Origin: Symbiodinium natans | Taxonomy: Eukaryota > Sar > Dinophyceae > Suessiales > Symbiodiniaceae | Assembly (NCBI GenBank): GCA_905221605.1 | Contig: CAJNDS010002719.1 | Location: 1 to 64,000 of the forward strand | DNA: 64,000 bases | Direction: 5' to 3' | Part shown: positions 1-11,180 of the stretch, piece after piece | Numbering within the stretch: the stretch's first letter is position 1 | Layout: the number at the start of each line of letters is the position of its first letter | Notes under the pieces: generated by a model | Told to the model about the DNA's origin: nothing | Databases searched by the model: none | The model's input: only the letters and a program-made list of their open reading frames with translations | Program-made: the position numbers and the translations under genes

Positions 1-4
1 GGTT

Positions 5-82
5 CAGGGTTTAGGGTTTAGGGTTTAGGGTTTAGGGTTTAGGGTTTAGGGTTTAGGGTTTAGGGTTTAGGGTTTAGGGTTT
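5..82 (+). repeat. Telomere-type (TTTAGGG)n array
   Basis: About eleven near-perfect units open the window. Because identical arrays recur throughout, this is interstitial and not evidence of a chromosome end. Confidence 0.97.
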
Positions 83-101
83 ACTAACCCTGAACCCGCA
101 G

Positions 102-166
102 CATGAAGGCAAACGAACTGCACGAGCTGTTCAAATACAACTTCAAGTCCTGCTTTCGACTTCAGA
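102..166. other. Exon-like block next to the first telomeric array, strand unresolved
   Basis: The plus strand reads MKANELHELFKYNFKSCFRL after an AACCCGCAG acceptor. The minus strand reads DLKLYLNSSCSSFAFMLR between AG|G and CGG|GTTCAG. Both look coding; no family recognised. Confidence 0.3.
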
Positions 167-455
167 GTTTTAAAAGCCGAGCTGAACCAGAAAATGTAGA
201 GTTTATAGTTTAGAGTATCTAACTAGATCTTGAAGTAGGCTGGGAATACAACACTACTCATTTTTGTTTCAACTTGGGCGCAAAAAGTATGTTTGCAAAG
301 CTGATTGCCCATCGCAAAAGCGGAGGCGCTCTTAAGATTGTCTCCCATAAGTTGTGACCATGCTTCTCATCACCTGTGTTTCTGGTTCCCTAAACCCTAA
401 ACCCTAAAACCCTAAAACCCTAAAACCCTAAAACCCGAAACCCTAAACCCTAAAC

Positions 456-489
456 CGGTACAAAAGCGCACGAGCGACGGCAAATGTCT
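456..489 (-). CDS. Candidate exon, unknown gene
   Basis: Minus strand reads TFAVARALLY from TCACCAAG|A to CCG|GTTTAGG. The plus strand also has a GT-ended alternative (RTSDGKCLL). Confidence 0.25.
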
Positions 490-731
490 CTTGGTGACAC
501 CCAGGGCCTTATAAGGACCAAAGGAACCACAAAAAGTTTTAGGGTTTAGGCTTTAGGGTAGGGAAGTATAGGACAAGAATTTAGGGTATGACCATACACC
601 TTGATAGGAAATATGGCACTGCAGGGCATGTGACCCCAATTTTTGGGCTCATTTTAAAGCTACAAGAGCCCTAGCTTGCCACGTGAGCGCTCAGGGGAGC
701 TCTTTGAGCCACAGCTGTTCAGACCGACATG

Positions 732-819
732 CCCTAAACCCTAAACCCTAAACCCTAAACCCTAAACCCTAAACCCTAAACCCTAAACCCTTAGCCCTAA
801 ACCCTAAACCCTAAACCCT
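732..819 (-). repeat. (CCCTAAA)n array
   Basis: About twelve units with one TTAGCCC interruption; it runs into the donor side of the candidate exon at 817-888. Confidence 0.95.
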
Positions 820-888
820 GTTGTTGGACCCGCATGTCAGAATTCCAGGACTCTTAAGGTCTTGAGGGGGGTGTTTCTTGTGAGGTCC
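817..888 (-). CDS. Candidate exon, unknown gene
   Basis: After TTTTTACAGAG|G the minus strand is open through PHKKHPPQDLKSPGILTC to AACAGG|GTTTAGG, where the donor enters a CCCTAAA array. Not recognised. Confidence 0.33.
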
Positions 889-962
889 TCTGTAAAAATC
901 CAGGTTTAGGTTTAAGGTTTAGGGTTTAGGGTTTAGGGTTTAGGGTTTTCCGGGTGCCGGCA

Positions 963-1081
963 CCTCGAGAACCAAATGAACCCTAAAAAGGGCTTCTGGT
1001 TCGTACACCCGATACCCCAATAAGGATGAGAGTGGTATGGGGTACATGGTGCCAATTTTAGGGTTCATGTGGTTCCCAAGG
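963..1081. mobile_element. MITE-like element, family A
   Basis: Palindromic unit with ends like CCTTGAGAACCACATGAACC on each side, AT-rich core, no ORF. Related copies: 9621-9721, 20159-20258, 21251-21369. Confidence 0.75.
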
Positions 1082-1352
1082 AAGAAATGTTCGTGTGCGG
1101 CGCGCCGTTAAAATCCATGGGGGCGGGGGCGAGAACCGGGGGGGCAGGGGGGACGGGGCAGGGGACCTTAGATTAAAAATTCTTCGTCTTGTTTTTGGTA
1201 CGAGTATGTCTATGTATATATGCAAGCGCGCAGCGCCTTGCACATGTGTAGTTCTCAAAGTTAGGGTCCCGCCTTGGGCACCTAGTATAACGCGGCACCC
1301 TTTGCAAAGGGATCCCAAAAAGGGACCTAATAGAAAACTAACCACCCTACCT

Positions 1353-1463
1353 AGACCCAGGAGTAACCTGGGAATAACAAGGGTGCCCTTTTAGTTTTAG
1401 AGGGGCTTATAAGGGAACCCAAACCCTAAAATAAGGGAATAAGGGCCCTACGCCGGGTCCTAG
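1353..1463. mobile_element. MITE-like element, family C
   Basis: AGACCCAGGAGTAACCTGGG at one end and GCCGGGTCCTAG at the other, with AAGGGTGCCCTTTT inside. Five copies in the window. Confidence 0.8.
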
Positions 1464-1672
1464 TTACCCTAAACCCTAAACCCTAAACCCTGAAGTCCCC
1501 ACTAAACCCTACTCTGGGTCCTGATACCCAGCTAGCACAGCATGCACGGACGCGCGAAAGCGCGCTTGTATGTATGCTCTTCCTTTTTCGTCTGATCACT
1601 GGCTCCACAATCGACCGCACTCTTCCCCTCCCGAGTGCGGGCGGAATCCCGCCCACCCCAAATGAGGACTGA

Positions 1673-2055
1673 TCAGCCGAGCTTGTCCTCGATCTCTGCC
1701 AAGCCCGTCTCAACCCAATCTGGGGTCTCGTAGCCGTGAATCCAAAGTCCCGCTTCATCTCCTGTTCGAACGACGTCGGGAAATCTCGGGCTAGGCTTGT
1801 TGCTCCGAAAGTCTTGCCATGCTTCTGGGGACTCGAGCAAGTCCCGCCACAAGTGTTCCTTCCCGGAAACTCTGCTTGCCAACTTGTCCTCGATCTCTGC
1901 CAGGCCCATGTCAACCTAATCTGGGGTGTCGAAAGTCGTCAATCCAGTGTCCCTTTCCATCTTCGGCTCGTTTGAAGTCGGGATATTCCTGGGCTGGGCT
2001 TGTTGCTCCGAAAGTCTTGCCATCCCTGTGGTGAGTAAACAAAATCTTCCCAGAG
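1673..2055 (-). pseudogene. Degenerate tandem PDF-motif (OSB-like ssDNA-binding protein fragment)
   Basis: Two consecutive copies of a motif LW.D...SP..WQDFRSNKPSP..PDF/V...LWI....TPDWV.TGLAEIEDKL are read on the minus strand. This resembles the PDF motif of plant OSB organellar single-stranded-DNA-binding proteins, where it follows an OB fold and helps bind DNA. The downstream copy (1673-1853) is open and ends in a stop after EDKLG. The upstream copy (about 1907-2055) has two single-base insertions and a Trp-to-stop change, so it cannot be read through. No OB-fold domain was seen upstream. It could be a pseudogene or a piece of one. Unlike the other blocks it has no close telomeric repeats. 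Confidence 0.6.
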
Positions 2056-3025
2056 ATTGAAGCAGGAGTGGCTCCAAGCCAACTCAGTTGCCGCCAGAAG
2101 CAGGATGTGCCTCGCACATGACTTGCGCCCTCGCGAGGACAATGTTCGACGTCCAGGCACCATGAGGGTCAAGCGGCCACGGTTTTTCAAAGAAGGTAAA
2201 CAAACTGGAAAATGCATCTCGCCTACGTGCGGCTTTGCTGCAAGAACTTATTGCAGGTGTTGTTGCTACAAAGGGCTCGTGAGGCTTGGAAGTACGTGTC
2301 GGCAAACGTTGTCGCGTAACATGGCCAACATGGCTCACTGAATCTTGTAAGTTCAAGCCAAACCTGCAGCCATGAAGACCACCGAACAGTGCCAACATCT
2401 GCGCAAAGCTCAGTCCAGCGAATGGACCCGTAATAGGGCAAGGAGCAGTCACATCATCTTTGTTGACCTTTTCTGGTATTGCTTCGTTTAGGCTTTAGGG
2501 TTTAGGGCTTAGGTTCAGATGTCCAGCCGTTCCTTTTTTGAGAGACCAGGCGACGGGTTCCGGTGAAACCTTGTGTGGCACGCATCCCGGAGGAGAGGGT
2601 TGAGGGTTTAGGGTTTAGGGTTTAGGGTTTAGGGTTTAGGGTTTAGGGTTACACTCGGGTAAAGGAACTAAGTCTTGGAGTTTAGAGTACCCCCTGCAAT
2701 GTAGTGCCTACCCTGTAAGGGAAGCATGAGGATATGAGGATGCCCCTCCGCGCAGCCCTATTTTTACGAACAGTTCTGGCATGTCTACATGTGTTTCCAG
2801 CTGCCACCCCAAAACACGGATGACCCATGAGGGTCATCTTTTGGTGGTCCTTCTTCGAACTTCCAAGGTTCCGGACTAGTTATATAGGGGGACCCAAAAA
2901 GGGACCCTATATTAAGGTTTCAAACCTAAACCCTACGAACTAATTAAGCCCTTAACCCTACACCCTACACCCTACACCCTACATCCTACACCCTAAACCC
3001 TAAACCCTAAACCTTGACAATCTAC

Positions 3026-3080
3026 CCATGCGCGCCGATCAGCTGGCGCGCCATCTTGATGGCAGGTGCTGCAACGGACC
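3026..3080 (-). CDS. Candidate exon, unknown gene, strand uncertain
   Basis: Minus strand reads SVAAPAIKMARQLIGAH between CGGGCCAG|G and a GTAGAT donor. The plus strand offers VLQRTLARTQYGLSG after GATGGCAG|G. Neither is recognised. Confidence 0.28.
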
Positions 3081-3527
3081 CTGGCCCGGACCCAGTATGG
3101 GCTTTCGGGAGTTTGTCTTGACATGTGGTTGGGGCTTGGGCTTAAGGGTTAAGGGTTTAGGGTTTAGGAGACCCTAAACTCTAAGCCCTAAAAAACCTGA
3201 AGATGCAGATCTGCAAGCAAACCAAGCCTGCGCGGAAGAACGTAGCACAAAGGGCGTAATGTTCGGGTTAAGGGCTTAGGGGGTCACACGTTGATATCTG
3301 ACCGTGTGGTGGCGGGCCTGTACGTTTTAGGGCATACACGGAAAGCGCTGTAAATTACAGGACTTCGTGCGTGTGGCTGTGGAAATTGAGGGATTCGTGC
3401 TTTAGGAAATCCAGGAACTCAAACTTAGGGCACTCATTTTAGCACACCTTCCCCAAGCGATCCAGGATGTTCGCTTGGGGACCAATTGCCAGCGCCAGAC
3501 CCAGCTGTAGTTGTGTTCGATGAGACG

Positions 3528-3815
3528 CACATTGTATAAAAGAGGCAAAAATGCCGCAAATAGCAGGGTTTTGGTCATGTTCGCAAAATGGCATGAGCGC
3601 TTATGACAGTGCCTTGTGTGGCTGAACATCAAACATCCTCCAGCAACATGTTGTACAAAGAGGCAAAAGCGCCGCAAATAGCAGGGTTTTGGGCATGTTC
3701 GCAAAACGGCATGAACACGTGTGACAGCGCCCGTTTTGCTGAACATCAAACATCCTCCAGCAACATGTTGCACAAAGAGGCAAAAACGCCGTAAATAGCA
3801 GGGTTTGGGGATGGT
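3528..3815 (+). repeat. Tandem repeat, two and a half copies of about 117 bp
   Basis: The unit contains ACAAAGAGGCAAAA, GCCGCAAATAGCAGGG and GAACATCAAACATCCTCCAG. Copies begin near 3530, 3647 and 3764. No telomeric units inside; reading frames are not conserved as protein. Confidence 0.85.
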
Positions 3816-4207
3816 TAGAGTCAAATGGTCGTAACCAATCCCCCCCCCCTCCCCCCCCCCCTCCCCGCCCCTCAACAGAAGAACACTCTCTCCAGACCGG
3901 AAATTTCAAGAAAACCACACGGGCAAATAGCAACGTGTCAGGGCTTAGGGTTCAGCATCTCAAGTCCAAACAGTTGCTAGGCCAGCCTCACCCACCCACC
4001 CTGAGAATGCCATAACACTAAGAAGATAGAAAGCTTGACATTTCTGTGACATGCGACAAGACCCCTGAACCCTAAACCTTCGGCCCCGATTGACCTGAAA
4101 TTGAAAAAGATTGGTGCCAATTGACCGGAAATTGAAAAGCACGGGTGCCGATTGACCGACATTTCGCACGAACTGGTGGCCGATTGGCCGAAATTTGAGC
4201 GACAGTT

Positions 4208-4321
4208 CAATACGTGTGGGTGGTTGTCAAAATTGTCATCCCTTTTGGGGTACCCTATAAATACTCGGTGCCGTATTCTCATAGGGATCCAAAAAAGGAC
4301 CATAATTTTGACAACCGCCCA
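4208..4321. mobile_element. MITE-like element, family J
   Basis: GGGTGGTTGTCAAAATTGTC pairs with ATAATTTTGACAACCGCCC. Possible relatives: 10046-10166 and 63092-63214. Confidence 0.78.
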
Positions 4322-4510
4322 TATGTGAAAGAGAGGGTTTACGGTTCAGGGAGCTTCAAACGACGCAAGGGTCAGGTTGCCCTGAGGGTTTAGGGTTTAG
4401 GGTTTAGGGTTTAGGGTTTAGGGTTTAGGGTTTAGGGTGAACCCTACACATCCCAAACCCTAAACCCTATAACTCCGAAAACCGACATCCAGAAGCCCTA
4501 ATCTCACTGT

Positions 4511-4600
4511 TGGTTATCAGGGAATGAGGGAATTAGGGCCCTATACATACCTTTAAGGGATTGTATAGGGTACCCCATTCCCCCATTCCCTACTAGCCAG
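4511..4600. mobile_element. MITE-like element, family D
   Basis: TATCAGGGAATGAGGGAATT against CCATTCCCCCATTCCCTACTA; core TACCTTTAAGGG. Confidence 0.75.
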
Positions 4601-4780
4601 CAGCGAGTAAAGCCTGAATCCCAGGAACTACGGCCGAAACCCTACAAATGACCAAGCGCACCTTTCATCCGGCCTTCTCCGATCTCTTCGTCCACCCTAA
4701 ACCCTGAACTTCCCTGAACCCTAAAACCCAAACCCTAAACCCGAAACCCTAAACCCTACACCCTAAAGCAGTTTAGTTTC

Positions 4781-4846
4781 GGAGTGTTTGTCGGCGTCTG
4801 GGGCTGAGGCTGAGGCTGAGTCGGCCGTCGGAACGGCTCCGCAGGC
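4781..4846 (-). CDS. Candidate exon, unknown gene
   Basis: Low-complexity Ala/Ser-rich reading ACGAVPTADSASASAPDADK then HS after GACCGCAG|G, ending at a possible GA donor. The repeat GGCTGA on the plus strand underlies part of it. Confidence 0.27.
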
Positions 4847-4864
4847 CTGCGGTCAGGGTTTCAG

Positions 4865-5010
4865 GTAGGGTTTAGGGTTTAGGGTTTAGGGTTTAGGGTT
4901 TAGGGTTTAGGGTTTCGGGTTTAGGGTTTCGGGTTTCGGGTTTAGGGTTTAGGGTTTAGGGTTTAGGGTTTAGGGTTAGGGTTTGGGGTTTAGGGTTTAG
5001 GGTTTAGGGG
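4865..5010 (+). repeat. (TTTAGGG)n array with TTTCGGG variants
   Basis: About twenty units, several changed to TTTCGGG in a cluster, which suggests local copying of a variant. Confidence 0.95.
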
Positions 5011-5109
5011 TGAGGGTTGTTGCCAGAATATAGAACTCAAGTGAAGGGCCTTGATCCGAACCCTGACCCCCTCAACCCTGAAACCCTCAAGCCAAACGCC
5101 AAGGTTTTC

Positions 5110-5236
5110 GTTTAGGGTTTAGGGTTTAGGGTTTAGGGTTTAGGGTTTAGGGTTTAGGGTTTAGGGTTTAGGGTTTAGGGTTTAGGGTTTAGGGTTTAGG
5201 GTTTAGGGTTTAGGGTTTAGGGTTTAGGGTTTAGGG
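5110..5236 (+). repeat. Perfect (TTTAGGG)18 array
   Basis: One of the longest perfect TTTAGGG runs in the window. Confidence 0.97.
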
Positions 5237-5885
5237 AGACCCTGCGGCCAGTTTAGGGTTCAAGGCTTAGGGGCCCTATGCCCTATGCCCTAAACCTAAA
5301 CTCAAGGCCCCAAGGCCCACTACTAGTACAGTCTACAGTGGGGGGGGAGGGGGTGGCGCTTAAGCCCCTCAACCTCGTTGGCGCAAGCCGATACAGGTCA
5401 CAGCTTGGAGGTCGGTACCCATGGGCCCGTTGCAGGAGCCCATTTTCTGGAAGCCGGCATATTTTTGTGTCCACCGGATGCCTTGGCCCTTGGACCCTCA
5501 AGGCACATGGAAGCCCCCAAATCCGAAAAATCGTGGGTCATTTTTGCTATATGCATATTGTTTTTGGAATCTGCCACCCTTTTTTCGAGTCCTGGGGTAC
5601 CCCCCCCATCCCAGACTCTTCAGGGCTTTGTGAACGAAGCTCCTCAATTGCTGGACGAAGGGGCTTTAAACTCTGGATAAACGTGTTTGATGGTGGCCCT
5701 CCACATTCGGGCCATAGCTGCTCTGTGCATTTCCGCTTTCGAAGCTAGTCTGCATCCCAACCCCGCATCACAGCAAACCATAAACCCTAAACTCTGAACC
5801 TAAACACCTAAACCCGAAAGACCCTGAACCCTACACCCTGCACCCTAAACCCTAAACCCTAAACCCTAAACCCTAAACCCTAAAC

Positions 5886-5948
5886 CGGGCCGTCAGCTTG
5901 CAAAGCCCTTATAGCGGCCTCGCTTGCCCAGGCCGACACGGCCCACAC
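5886..5948 (-). CDS. Candidate exon, unknown gene
   Basis: Twenty-one codons (VWAVSAWASEAAIRALQADG then P) between CCCTGCAG|G and CCG|GTTTAGG, phase 0 both ends. One of the best unassigned blocks; looks helical and Ala-rich. Confidence 0.42.
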
Positions 5949-6249
5949 CTGCAGGGCGCCAGTACCGCCCCCATTAGGGTTCAGGGTTCAGGTTTCAGGG
6001 TTTAGGGTTTAGCTTTAGAACACTTGTAAAGGAATGGTCTTAACTACTTTCTTGGGCAGTATCTGAGCATATACATACTCAAGGCATGTAATTCAATTTC
6101 TGGGACCCCGTCGTGACCCAAAAGGTTCAGGGTCTGGGGTTTAGGCCGTCCCCACCCGCACGAGGATTTTTGGGTGGGGCAGGTAGAGCAGATGGGTTGG
6201 GTTTTGGGCTTGGGGCTTTGGGTCTAGGAGTTTAGGGTTCAGCATGTAA

Positions 6250-6285
<36 letters not shown>
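6250..6285 (+). repeat. Poly-G tract, 36 bases
   Basis: Uninterrupted guanine run in a gene-poor stretch. Confidence 0.9.
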
Positions 6286-6287
<2 letters not shown>

Positions 6288-6553
6288 ATCTCAGATTTGG
6301 GGTGTGGGGGTGTGGAGTTGTTTACCTTCAATGCTAGTAGGCTAACGCAGCTCTGCAAACCCTAAGCTCTACATAAATCTGCAGGGTCCACTGAACCCTA
6401 AACTTAAACCCTAAACCCTAAACCCTGAACCCTGAACCCTGAACCCTAAACCCTAAACCCTAAACCCTGAACCCCAAACCCCAAACCCTAAACCCTAAAC
6501 CCTAAACCCTAAACCCTAAACGCTAAACCCTAAACCCAACCGACACTGGCGAC

Positions 6554-6596
6554 CTCGTGGGCGTTCCATGACTCCGTCGAGCCCAGGCTCTGGCGC
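6554..6596 (-). CDS. Candidate exon, unknown gene
   Basis: Encodes APEPGLDGVMERPR between GTGCCGAG|G and CGAG|GTCGCC. The array on the low side is CCCTAAA and on the high side TTTAGGG. Confidence 0.35.
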
Positions 6597-6744
6597 CTCG
6601 GCACACAGGAAGAAACAAGAACGACAGAAGTTTAGTGCTTGGGGTTTAGGGTTTAGGTTTTAGCGTTTAGGGTGTAGGGTTTAGGGTTTAGGGTCCGCCG
6701 ACCCTGGCGGCGTGTTGGATGGTTTCTGGAGGTGAAAACCAATG

Positions 6745-6877
6745 CAGGGGGGGGTAGGGGGGGGGGGGGGGTAGGGGGGGTAGGGGGGGGTGTAGGGGGG
6801 GGGGGGTAGGGGGGGGTGTAGTAGGGGGGGGTAGGTAGGGGGTAGGGGGGGGTAGGGGGTAGGGGGTAGGGGGGGGC
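6745..6877 (+). repeat. (TAGGGGGGG)n-like G-rich tract
   Basis: Irregular TAG-plus-G-run units on the plus strand; overlapping Pro-rich ORFs on the minus strand are artefacts. Confidence 0.9.
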
Positions 6878-7423
6878 CCCTGGCCCACGCACACTGCGTA
6901 GCCCCCTCCCCCCCCCTAACCCCCCTTTGAAGGAGCCGAGCAGCTTCTCGCCAGGCTGGCCCACCCCCGCCTCACCCCCACCCCCCACCCCCGCCCCAGA
7001 CCCGAACCGCAAACCCAATCCACCAAACCCCAAACCTTAAACTTGTTCTCCTGCAGAGTCGACGGCTTGAGCCGGAGGCTCTTAAATTTAGCGACGTTCC
7101 CCCTTGTGCTAACAGTCCTGAATTGGGGATTTTAATACCACCCCCCCCCTCCAGCCCCCTTACAATACCTTACAATTCCTATCAAAGACTTTTAAGGGTT
7201 TAAGGGTTTAAGGGTTTAAGGGTTTAAGGGCTTAAGGGCTCAAGGGCTTAAGGGTTTAAGGTTTAAGCCTATGCTAAGGGCCCTTATATGAGAACCCACT
7301 AAAGAGGGTAAGGGACCACATTAACGTGCCCTTAGAAACAGGCTTGGCCCCTAGCTCGTCGCCTTGCACCAGAGCGGCTTCCCAGCACCTGGTGGCTCCC
7401 ACTTGTGCTTGGCTGGTTTAGGG

Positions 7424-7424
7424 T

Positions 7425-7470
<46 letters not shown>

Positions 7471-7472
7471 GG
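7424..7472 (+). repeat. Variant array (TTGAGGG)7
   Basis: Seven uniform TTGAGGG units followed by normal TTTAGGG units, so one variant has spread locally. Confidence 0.93.
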
Positions 7473-7705
7473 TTTAGGGTTTAGGGTTTAGGGTTTTAGG
7501 GTTTTTAGGGTTTTAGGGTGTTTAGGGTTTATAGGGCTTCGGGTTCAGGAACCCTAGGCTCTAAACCCGAGACCCTGAACCCTACCTACAGATTCGGGTG
7601 TAGGGTTTAAGGGGGTAAGGTTTAGGGATCCTAGACTCTAGAAGGCCCTAAACCCTGAACGCGAGGGTGTAGGGTTGAAGCGGGTAAGGGCTTAGGGATC
7701 TTGCT

Positions 7706-7727
7706 GGGGGGGGGGGGGGGGGGGGGG
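7706..7727 (+). repeat. Poly-G tract, 22 bases
   Basis: Guanine run following a TTAGGG-like stretch. Confidence 0.9.
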
Positions 7728-8521
7728 TGCACCTTCAGTGGCTTCAACTGAGGGCCGCTATAGGTTTCAAAAATTCAGAGTTTGCACTGTTTACGGTTTA
7801 GGGTTTAGGGTCTAGGGTTTAGGGTTTAGGGTTTATAGGGACCTTAATCATCAGGATATGGTTTCGGGGGTTACTATTGTATGTATGATTGCAAATCGGA
7901 ATTTCATTAGCAAATACTCCGACCGTTATTTTTCCCTGAAGTACGGGTTCAGGGTTTAGGGGCTCTGGGTAGACGGCAACAAGTGACGGCAGCCACTGCT
8001 GTGTTGTGCATGTAGCCTCGGTATGATGAAATCAGCCCTGATTCAACCCTAAACCCTAAACCCCAAACCCCAAACCCCAAACCCCAAACCCTAAACCCTA
8101 AACCCTGACCAGACCAACCTTGCACGACACGGTGTTGCGAAAGCCTCTGACAGGGCACCTGGGACCCTGATCCTGACAGGATTGATTTAGGGTTTAAGGT
8201 TCAGGGTTCAGGTTTAGGGTTTATGTAGGGTTTAGGGTTTAGGGTTTAGGGTTTAGGGTTTAGGGTTTAGGGTTAGGGTTTCAGGTTTAGGGTTTAGGGC
8301 CTGAGCCCTCTAGACTAACCTCTTCCTGAAGCTCACTTAACCCCTCAACCCTGGGAGCGTACCCAAGAGTCTACACCCCTAATCCCTAAACCCTAAACCC
8401 TGAACCCTAAACCTTAAACCCTAAACCCTAAACCCTAAACCCTGGACCCTAACCCCCCCAAACCCCTGTCAAGCCTGCTTCTTAGGAGCCACCCAGGCGT
8501 CCCCCACCGCAAACAATGGGA

Positions 8522-8617
8522 TTTCCCCCTTCTACTAACAGTCCTTCATCGGGATGATTATTATAGGGGGTACTATAATCCCTTTTCAGGATTGGTAGTG
8601 TAAGGTGGAACATCCCA
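8522..8617. mobile_element. MITE-like element, family F
   Basis: TTCCCCCTTCTACTAACAGT and an inverse-like GGTGGAACATCCC end. Related: 18132-18238, 40643-40738, partial 7096-7150. Confidence 0.72.
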
Positions 8618-9213
8618 ATACCTATTCAATAACAAATAGCGAAGTCTCCCCCTGCGCCCCTGTAGACCTAAACCCCCAGCCTGCCGCGGCCAGCCGCGTG
8701 TGCGACAGCCTTCCGGTGGAGCAGGTCGTTGGCGATGTCCAGATGCCTCGGAACCCTAACCCTAAACCCCAAACCCTAAACCCCAAACCCCAAACCCTAA
8801 GCCCAAAACACTAAGCCCTACTCCCTAAGCTCTAAATTCTGGTGTCAGTGTAAGTAAGGTCAGAAGGTGTGGTCCCCACCCGTGGACCCACCCTCCCACC
8901 CTCAGAGGCTTGGGGTTCAGCAGCCCGAACAATTGACCGCATACACCCCACGATCGGTCAACCCTGGGTCTCCACACGTACCCCCTCCCCCCCCCCCATC
9001 CCCACAAAAAAGAATAGCCGGGCAACACCGGAAAAGACAGAACTGACAAAACATGAGGCTAGGCTGTTCTCTCTTTGCATGGGCGAACATGAACCCAAAA
9101 CCCTAGAACCATAAACCCTGAACCTTATCAGGCGCCCTAAGCCCTGAGCCCTAAACCCTAAACCCTAAACCCTAAATAGACCCTAGACCCCTTGCCCAAG
9201 CTGGGCTGCTCAC

Positions 9214-9265
9214 CCCAGGAGCTGCTGCAGCAGAAATGCCTGCTGCCAGGAAGAGCTCCCGGCAC
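9214..9265 (-). CDS. Candidate exon, unknown gene
   Basis: CTGCAG|G acceptor and GGG|GTGAGC donor bound a 52-base block open in more than one frame (CRELFLAAGIS or SSWQQAFLLQQLL). Frame, and therefore family, cannot be chosen. Confidence 0.3.
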
Positions 9266-9620
9266 CTGCAGTTCTAGGTTGCCCACCCTAAACCCTAAAC
9301 CCTAAACCCTAAACCCTAAACCCTAAACCCTAAACCCTATACCCTAAAAGCTAAAAACTAAAAAACCCTAAACCCTAAACCCTAAAAAGCCTAAACCCTA
9401 AACCCGAAGCCCAGCCCGGAAGCCACGGGTTTCTGAGTTTAGGCCTGGGGTGTGTGGGGTTGAGGGAAGATTCCGGGTTTGGGGTTTGGGGTTTAGGGTT
9501 TGGGGTTTAGGGTTTGGGGTTTAGGGTGGCTTCTAGGGCTTACCGGTACAAGTATGGGTGTTCTGTCTTGTTGTTTGGCGGGGGGGGGGCTTTTCAGGGT
9601 TTTGCTTTTGGGGTTCAGGT

Positions 9621-9721
9621 TCCTTGAGCCCTAAAATTGGGACCATGTACCCCATACTACTCAAATCCTTTTTGGGGTATATGAACCATAAGCCGTTCTA
9701 GGGTTCATGTGGTTCTCAAGG
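9621..9721. mobile_element. MITE-like element, family A
   Basis: Shares CCCTAAAATTGGGACCATGT and a GGTTCATGTGGTTCTCAAGG end with the copy at 963-1081. Confidence 0.75.
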
Positions 9722-10045
9722 GTTTGAGGGCTTCGAAATGATAACCTGAGTCCGGCCGATTTGCAGTTCGAAAGTGGATGAAAGAGCTTCGGGTTAGAAT
9801 TCGGAGTTTGTGGATTTAGGGTTTAGGGTTTAGGGTTTAGGGTTTAGGGTTTAGAAAGTTTAAATACGGTACCTCTTCATGCATCAGGCGATCCTGGTCG
9901 TTTCGAGACGTACGGCTCTTTGCTGCACAGCTGCTAGACCCTCAACCCTAGACCCTAAACCCTAGACCCTAAACCCCAAACCCTAATTACGCCCTAAACC
10001 CAAAACCCCACGTCTAACACCCCTGAAACTATAAACTTCGCTAGG

Positions 10046-10166
10046 TTTTAAGTCTCCGAAAATGGTCACTTCTCCAAAATATGGTCCCTTCTGGGTCCTG
10101 ATTCTAAGGCGGCCCCTCAAATATTAGAGGTAGCCGCAAAAAGACCATAATTTGGAGAACCGACTC
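10046..10166. mobile_element. MITE-like element, family J (diverged)
   Basis: CTTCTCCAAAATATGGTCCC pairs with GACCATAATTTGGAGAACC. Confidence 0.7.
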
Positions 10167-10199
10167 TATGAAGCTCCTGAGGTGGCAAGGTTTAGTAAG

Positions 10200-10315
10200 G
10201 GAGGGGGGTTCATGGGGGGTAGGTACCTAGGGAACCTTAGGGAAGCTTAGGGAGTCTTAGGGACGAGTGGGGAGTACTAGAGAACCTTGGGTTACATCCC
10301 CCCCTCTGAATCCCC
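10200..10315. mobile_element. MITE-like element, family H
   Basis: GGGGTTCATGGGGGGTAGGT start, repeated GGGAAGCTTAGGGA units, and TTACATCCCCCC end. Related: 36720-36840, 54352-54473, 63857-63987, partial near 23425-23470. Confidence 0.75.
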
Positions 10316-10376
10316 TAAACCCTAAACCCTAAACCCTAAACCCTAAACCCTAAACCCTAAACCCTAAACCCTAAAC

Positions 10377-10429
10377 CCGCGGGCAGAGCGCAAGCCACTG
10401 CGAAGGAGCCGAAGGAAGCCGCGTCCCGC
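10377..10429 (-). CDS. Candidate exon, unknown gene
   Basis: Reads AGRGFLRLLRSGLRSARG between GGAACTCAG|G and CGG|GTTTAGG. A CCCTAAA array starts at once on the low side, and TTTAGGG lies on the high side. Confidence 0.38.
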
Positions 10430-10497
10430 CTGAGTTCCGGTGTAAAAGCTCCCAGGATGGCCCCATTAAAAAAAAAAACAACTCTGAAGAAGATTCG

Positions 10498-10585
10498 GTT
10501 TAGGGTTTAGGGTTTAGGGTTTAGGGTTTAGGGTTTAGGGTTTAGGGTTTAGGGTTTAGGGTTTAGGGTTTAGGGTTTAGGGTTC
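10498..10585 (+). repeat. (TTTAGGG)n array
   Basis: About twelve perfect units following candidate exon 10377-10429 on its high-coordinate side. Confidence 0.95.
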
Positions 10586-10639
10586 AGGGGTCAGGGCTTC
10601 GGGTTTCGGGTTTAGGCTCTGAAACCCAGTAAGGGAAGA

Positions 10640-11180
10640 TATGACAATCTCCCAAGGGTCTACCTTGGGCTCTTATCCTCAGGCTCTACCCAGAGAGCTC
10701 AGTTCCGCTCAATTCAGAGATGTACACCTTAGGTGCTCAAAGGAATCCTGGTATGAGTCGAGGTGCAATTTCCTAGGAGGGGCATTGGGCCCTCTGTTTG
10801 GCCGAAAAGGGCCATACGGTAGACTGCATTCTGCACCGAAGTATGATCATGCGACGCTCTACAACAGGGCGGAGGATGTGACAAGCAGGAACGAAACCCA
10901 ACGACCGGACAAGCGCACTTCTGAAAGTCTGTCTTTGACATGTGCCCTTAAGTGCTTGGATGACCTCGGACATGTACTGATCATGCAGGAGAAGCCCCAG
11001 GACGACCTACGCTTTAAGATCAACCCCTAAACTCATGAGACCAAACCTTCAGCGCTTGTTTGTAGGCTGCTACGCTCACAGGCTGCGTGTGACTCATAGG
11101 AGACTTGCGGGACCCTAAAGCCTTCCCCACCCGTAGATTGTGGGATCCTATACTTACCCCAAGGGAAGCCAAACAACAGA
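10640..11180. other. Gene-free stretch with overlapping chance ORFs
   Basis: Both strands are open for 60-130 codons but show no recognisable motif, no exon-type flanks and no codon bias I can see. I call no gene. Confidence 0.4.

Noticed and set aside
1-82. A true chromosome end
   Set aside because: The same arrays occur in both orientations throughout the window, and MCM4 exons interleave with them.
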